NCBI RefSeq assembly: GCF_024508315.1 | Contig: NZ_CP101987.1 | Coordinates: 3,038,001 to 3,102,000 of the forward strand | Length of the DNA: 64,000 bases | Source of the DNA: Cellulomonas xiejunii | Lineage (GTDB): Bacteria; Actinomycetota; Actinomycetes; Actinomycetales; Cellulomonadaceae | Reading direction: 5' to 3' | Shown: in pieces, positions 60,165 through 64,000 of the stretch | Layout: each line of letters opens with the position of its first letter | How positions within the stretch are numbered: position 1 is the first letter of the stretch | Program-made: the position numbers and the translations under genes | Notes under the pieces: model-generated | What the model was told of the DNA's origin: nothing | What the model saw: the letters and a program-made list of their open reading frames with translations, nothing else | Databases searched by the model: none

Positions 60165-61540
60165 CGGGTCTCCTCGGTGGTGGCGCCGACCCCGACGGGC
60201 TCGGCGGGCGTGACGACGGCAGCGTCGGCGACGGGCTCGTGGAAGCGTGCCGCGACCGGGCGGACGAGCATGTTGGCGACGAAGCCCACGACGAGCACCC
60301 CGCACATCGTGACGAGCGACGGCAGGTACAGCGCGGCACCGGTGACACCCTGCGCGCTGCGCGCGTCGGCGATGCCGTTGACGATCAGCGGTCCGGCGAT
60401 GCCCGCCGCGGACCACGCGGTGAGCAGGCGCCCGTGGATGGCCCCGACCTCGAGCTGCCCGAAGAGGTCCTTGAGGTACGCGGGGATCGTCGCGAAGCCG
60501 CCGCCGTAGAAGCTGACGATCACGAACGTCAGCCCGACGAACAGGCCGACCGCCGAGGCACCGACGGCCGCGAGGCAGCCGTACAGCAGCGCCCCCACGC
60601 CCAGGTACATGATGTAGGTCCGCTTGCGGCCCAGCTTGTCGGACGTGGTCGACCAGACGAACCGCCCACCCATGTTCGCCAGGGAGAGCATGCCGACGAA
60701 CCCGGCGGCGGTCGCGGCGGTGACCGCTGGGAAGAAGTCCTGGATCATCGGCGACGCCTGCTCGAGGATCCCGATACCGGCCGTGACGTTGGTGAACAGC
60801 ACGATCCACAGCAGGTAGAACTGGGGCGTGCGCACCGCGTTGGCGACCCGCACGTCCGCGTGCGACTGCATGCGGTTGGTGCCGGCGACGGACGGGGTCC
60901 AGCCGGCAGGCCGCCAGCCGGGCTCCGGGACGCGGATCGTGACCGCACCGCACGTCATGAGCACCGCGTAGATCGCCGCGAGCGTGAGCATCGTCGGCAC
61001 GATCGCCTCGGACGGCGTGGGCGCGTACGTCTCGAGCAGCTTGGCAGTCAGTGGCGAGGCGACGAGCGCACCGCCCCCGAACCCCATGATCGCCAGGCCC
61101 GTGGCCAGGCCCGGACGGTCGGGGAACCACTTGATGAGGGTCGACACCGGCGAGATGTAGCCGATGCCCAGGCCGATGCCGCCGATGAGGCCGTACCCGA
61201 GGTACACGACCCACAGCTGGCCGACGGAGACGCCGAGCGCCGCCACGAGGAACCCGGTCACCCAGCAGATGGTCGACAGCACCATCGCCTTGCGCGGGCC
61301 GTTGCGCTCCATCCACTTGCCACCGAACGCGGCCGACAGGCCGAGCATGACGATCGCCATCGAGAAGATGACGGCCACCGAGGTGTGGCTGGTCCCGAAG
61401 CGGTCGAGCAGCGGGTTCTTGAACACCGAGAACGCGTACACCTGGCCGATCGACAGGTGAACCGCGAGGGCGGCAGGCGGCACGAGCCACCGGTTGTAGC
61501 CGCGCGGTGCGACCGTTCGACTCTTGTCCAGCCACCCCAT
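60161..61540 (-). CDS. OFA-family MFS transporter (oxalate/formate antiporter type)
   Basis: The 459-residue protein has twelve helices. Family landmarks are YNRWLVPPAALAVHLSIGQVYAFSVF at the start, the long loop after helix 6 (RVPEPGWRPAGWTP), and SDKLGRKRTYIMYLG in the second half. OFA carriers exchange oxalate/formate or move other monocarboxylates. A role in exporting oxalate made by purine breakdown is possible but the gene is 9 kb from that cluster. The ATG at 61540 follows GGGAGGAG. Pyruvate or another acid is an equally good substrate guess. Confidence 0.88.
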   Translation of the reverse strand: MGWLDKSRTVAPRGYNRWLVPPAALAVHLSIGQVYAFSVFKNPLLDRFGTSHTSVAVIFSMAIVMLGLSAAFGGKWMERNGPRKAMVLSTICWVTGFLVAALGVSVGQLWVVYLGYGLIGGIGLGIGYISPVSTLIKWFPDRPGLATGLAIMGFGGGALVASPLTAKLLETYAPTPSEAIVPTMLTLAAIYAVLMTCGAVTIRVPEPGWRPAGWTPSVAGTNRMQSHADVRVANAVRTPQFYLLWIVLFTNVTAGIGILEQASPMIQDFFPAVTAATAAGFVGMLSLANMGGRFVWSTTSDKLGRKRTYIMYLGVGALLYGCLAAVGASAVGLFVGLTFVIVSFYGGGFATIPAYLKDLFGQLEVGAIHGRLLTAWSAAGIAGPLIVNGIADARSAQGVTGAALYLPSLVTMCGVLVVGFVANMLVRPVAARFHEPVADAAVVTPAEPVGVGATTEETR

Positions 61541-61800
61541 AGTGACTCCTCCCACGTCTGTGCCCGCCGTCGGGCGTGACGCACATCGTGGAGTGGCGGC
61601 GATGGGGTACCGGGGGACCAACGTCACGCCAGGTCAGGCCGACGGTGGGCCCTCCGCTCCGCTCCACCGGCTCCGCGAGCAGGCTCAGGGACGTAGGTCC
61701 TGGGCCCACGGCCCGCGCGCCGCGAGGCGCACACCGGCCGGGCGCAATACCGTGGCCGGGCATGCGTCGCCGACGCGCCCCGCGACCCCGAGGAGCACGC

Positions 61801-62685
61801 GTGAGCACCACGGACCCCCAGCGACCCGACGACGCCGTCGGCACGGGTGCGACGCCGACCGAAGCGCCCGACACCGACACGGGCACGACGCCGACCGAAG
61901 CGCTCGACACCGACACGGGGCGCCACGCCGTGCAGCGGCCCGCTCCCACCCCGCCCGAGCCCGCGGACCCCTCGACACCCGGGAGCGAGCGACCCGACCC
62001 GGTCGCCCGCCCGGGCACGGCACGGTCGGTGACGCCCGGACCGGACGCGACGGCGGAGGCCTCCGCCGGCCCCGGTGCCGCCGCGGGCGACACCACCGCC
62101 GCGACGACGCGCACCGGGGACACGCCCACCGACACCCGCGGCCGTCGGGACGACGGGCACGAGCGGACCGGGAGCGACGACGAGCTCTTCCCCGACCCGC
62201 ACGCGCCGCGCACGCCGCACACCGGCACGCACGTGCTGGGGGTGCTGGTCGGCCTGGTGCTCGCCCCTGCTGCGATCGGCCTGCTGCTGCTCGGGCAGAG
62301 CCGCATCCTCGACGTCCAGGTCGAGGGCTGGGACGCGTCGCTCGAGCTGCTCGGGATCGTGCTGGTCAGCGCGGGCGTGCTGATCCTCGCGGCGCTGCTC
62401 GTGCTGGGCCTGTGGACCGCGGCCGTGCCCGTCACCGCGGGGCTGCTGCTGGGGGTGCTGGGAGGGCTGCAGCTGTACGCCCCGGGCATCGCGCGCGCGA
62501 CCACGCTCGAGGTTGTCGACGCGGACGCCTGGAGCCTGACGGTCACGCAGGTCACCGTCGCGGGCACCTCCGGCACCACGATGGTCGCGGGCGTGCTGCT
62601 GCTCGCCGGTGGTGCGATCACCGCGCTCGCGCGGCGGCACGGCGTGCGTCTGGGCACCTTCCGCGAGCGCAACAGAGCGGCCTGA
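61801..62685 (+). CDS. Membrane protein with disordered N-terminal half
   Basis: The 294-residue protein has about 140 residues of Thr/Pro/Asp-rich, low-complexity sequence, then four hydrophobic helices (HVLGVLVGLVLAPAAIGLLLLG, LELLGIVLVSAGVLILAALLVLGLW, AVPVTAGLLLGVLGGLQL and TTMVAGVLLLAGGAITAL). A 36-base tandem duplication (61852-61887 and 61888-61923) encodes two TPTEAxDTDTG units near the start. GTG at 61801 follows GAGGAGCACGC. Function unknown. It precedes acs and may be transcribed separately. Confidence 0.75.
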   Translation: MSTTDPQRPDDAVGTGATPTEAPDTDTGTTPTEALDTDTGRHAVQRPAPTPPEPADPSTPGSERPDPVARPGTARSVTPGPDATAEASAGPGAAAGDTTAATTRTGDTPTDTRGRRDDGHERTGSDDELFPDPHAPRTPHTGTHVLGVLVGLVLAPAAIGLLLLGQSRILDVQVEGWDASLELLGIVLVSAGVLILAALLVLGLWTAAVPVTAGLLLGVLGGLQLYAPGIARATTLEVVDADAWSLTVTQVTVAGTSGTTMVAGVLLLAGGAITALARRHGVRLGTFRERNRAA

Positions 62686-62802
62686 GGCAACACGTCACCG
62701 GCGGCACGGTGCGCGAACCGGACGACCAGGACTAAGGTCCCCTGACGAGGACCGCACAGGTCAGCCCCACCATCGCACCGAAGCCGCTGCGTAGGAGACA
62801 CC

Positions 62803-64000
<1,198 letters not shown>

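Overview
The window is very G+C-rich chromosomal DNA from an actinomycete, most likely a Micrococcales member close to Cellulomonas. The evidence is the codon bias, frequent GTG/TTG starts, the many ATGA/GTGA stop-start overlaps, a Flp/Tad locus in the actinobacterial helicase/secretion arrangement, SigE-family sigma factors and LacI-controlled arabinose genes. I see no rRNA, tRNA, prophage, insertion sequence or CRISPR array. Genus assignment is inference.

Layout. 0-6.5 kb: end of an unknown gene, then a minus-strand L-arabinose set (lacI-type regulator, araB, araD, araA) with proC upstream. 6.5-6.9 kb: a cluster of a short dispersed repeat. 6.9-12.9 kb: methyltransferase, EEP-fold hydrolase, lipoprotein, K+-independent H+-pyrophosphatase and a STAS protein. 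13-16.7 kb: two tandem paralogous sigma/membrane-protein modules with matching predicted promoters. 16.7-19.4 kb: anaerobic ribonucleotide reductase nrdD-nrdG behind predicted NrdR boxes. 19.4-22 kb: 5-oxoprolinase pxpA-pxpBC. 22-29.7 kb: MrfA-type helicase facing a Tad-type secretion operon (cpaE/ssd, tadA, tadB, tadC, Flp-like, tadE, tadE-like), with a second repeat cluster at their 3' junction.

29.7-51.6 kb is the centre of interest: a purine-catabolic region. Read together, guanine is deaminated (guaD), oxidised to urate (FAD subunit plus a fused FeS-Mo xanthine dehydrogenase, with XdhC and a MocA-like cofactor enzyme), opened to allantoin (uricase, UraH, UraD), then to allantoate (allB) and ureidoglycine (allC). 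Transamination by PucG yields oxalurate and glycine. An AtzH-amidase fusion and an acetamidase-family enzyme are good candidates for turning oxalurate into oxamate and oxalate. An NMT1/THI5-type ABC transporter may bring in the purine. A shared palindrome, GAAAC-N4-GTTTC with at most one mismatch per site, lies at four promoters of this region and is the likely operator of the RpiR-type regulator encoded inside it. Between 42.6 and 45.5 kb the cluster is interrupted by apparently unrelated genes.

51.7-64 kb: HAD-IB phosphatase, an unassigned structured intergenic region, degenerate Fic-like protein, Nudix hydrolase, ACT-domain malic enzyme, a CUT1 sugar transporter (SBP plus two permeases), an OFA-type MFS carrier with its small subunit, a membrane protein and the 5' part of acetyl-CoA synthetase. 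In mycobacteria ssd and the HAD-IB gene are neighbours, so the purine region appears to sit inside an otherwise conserved actinobacterial neighbourhood.
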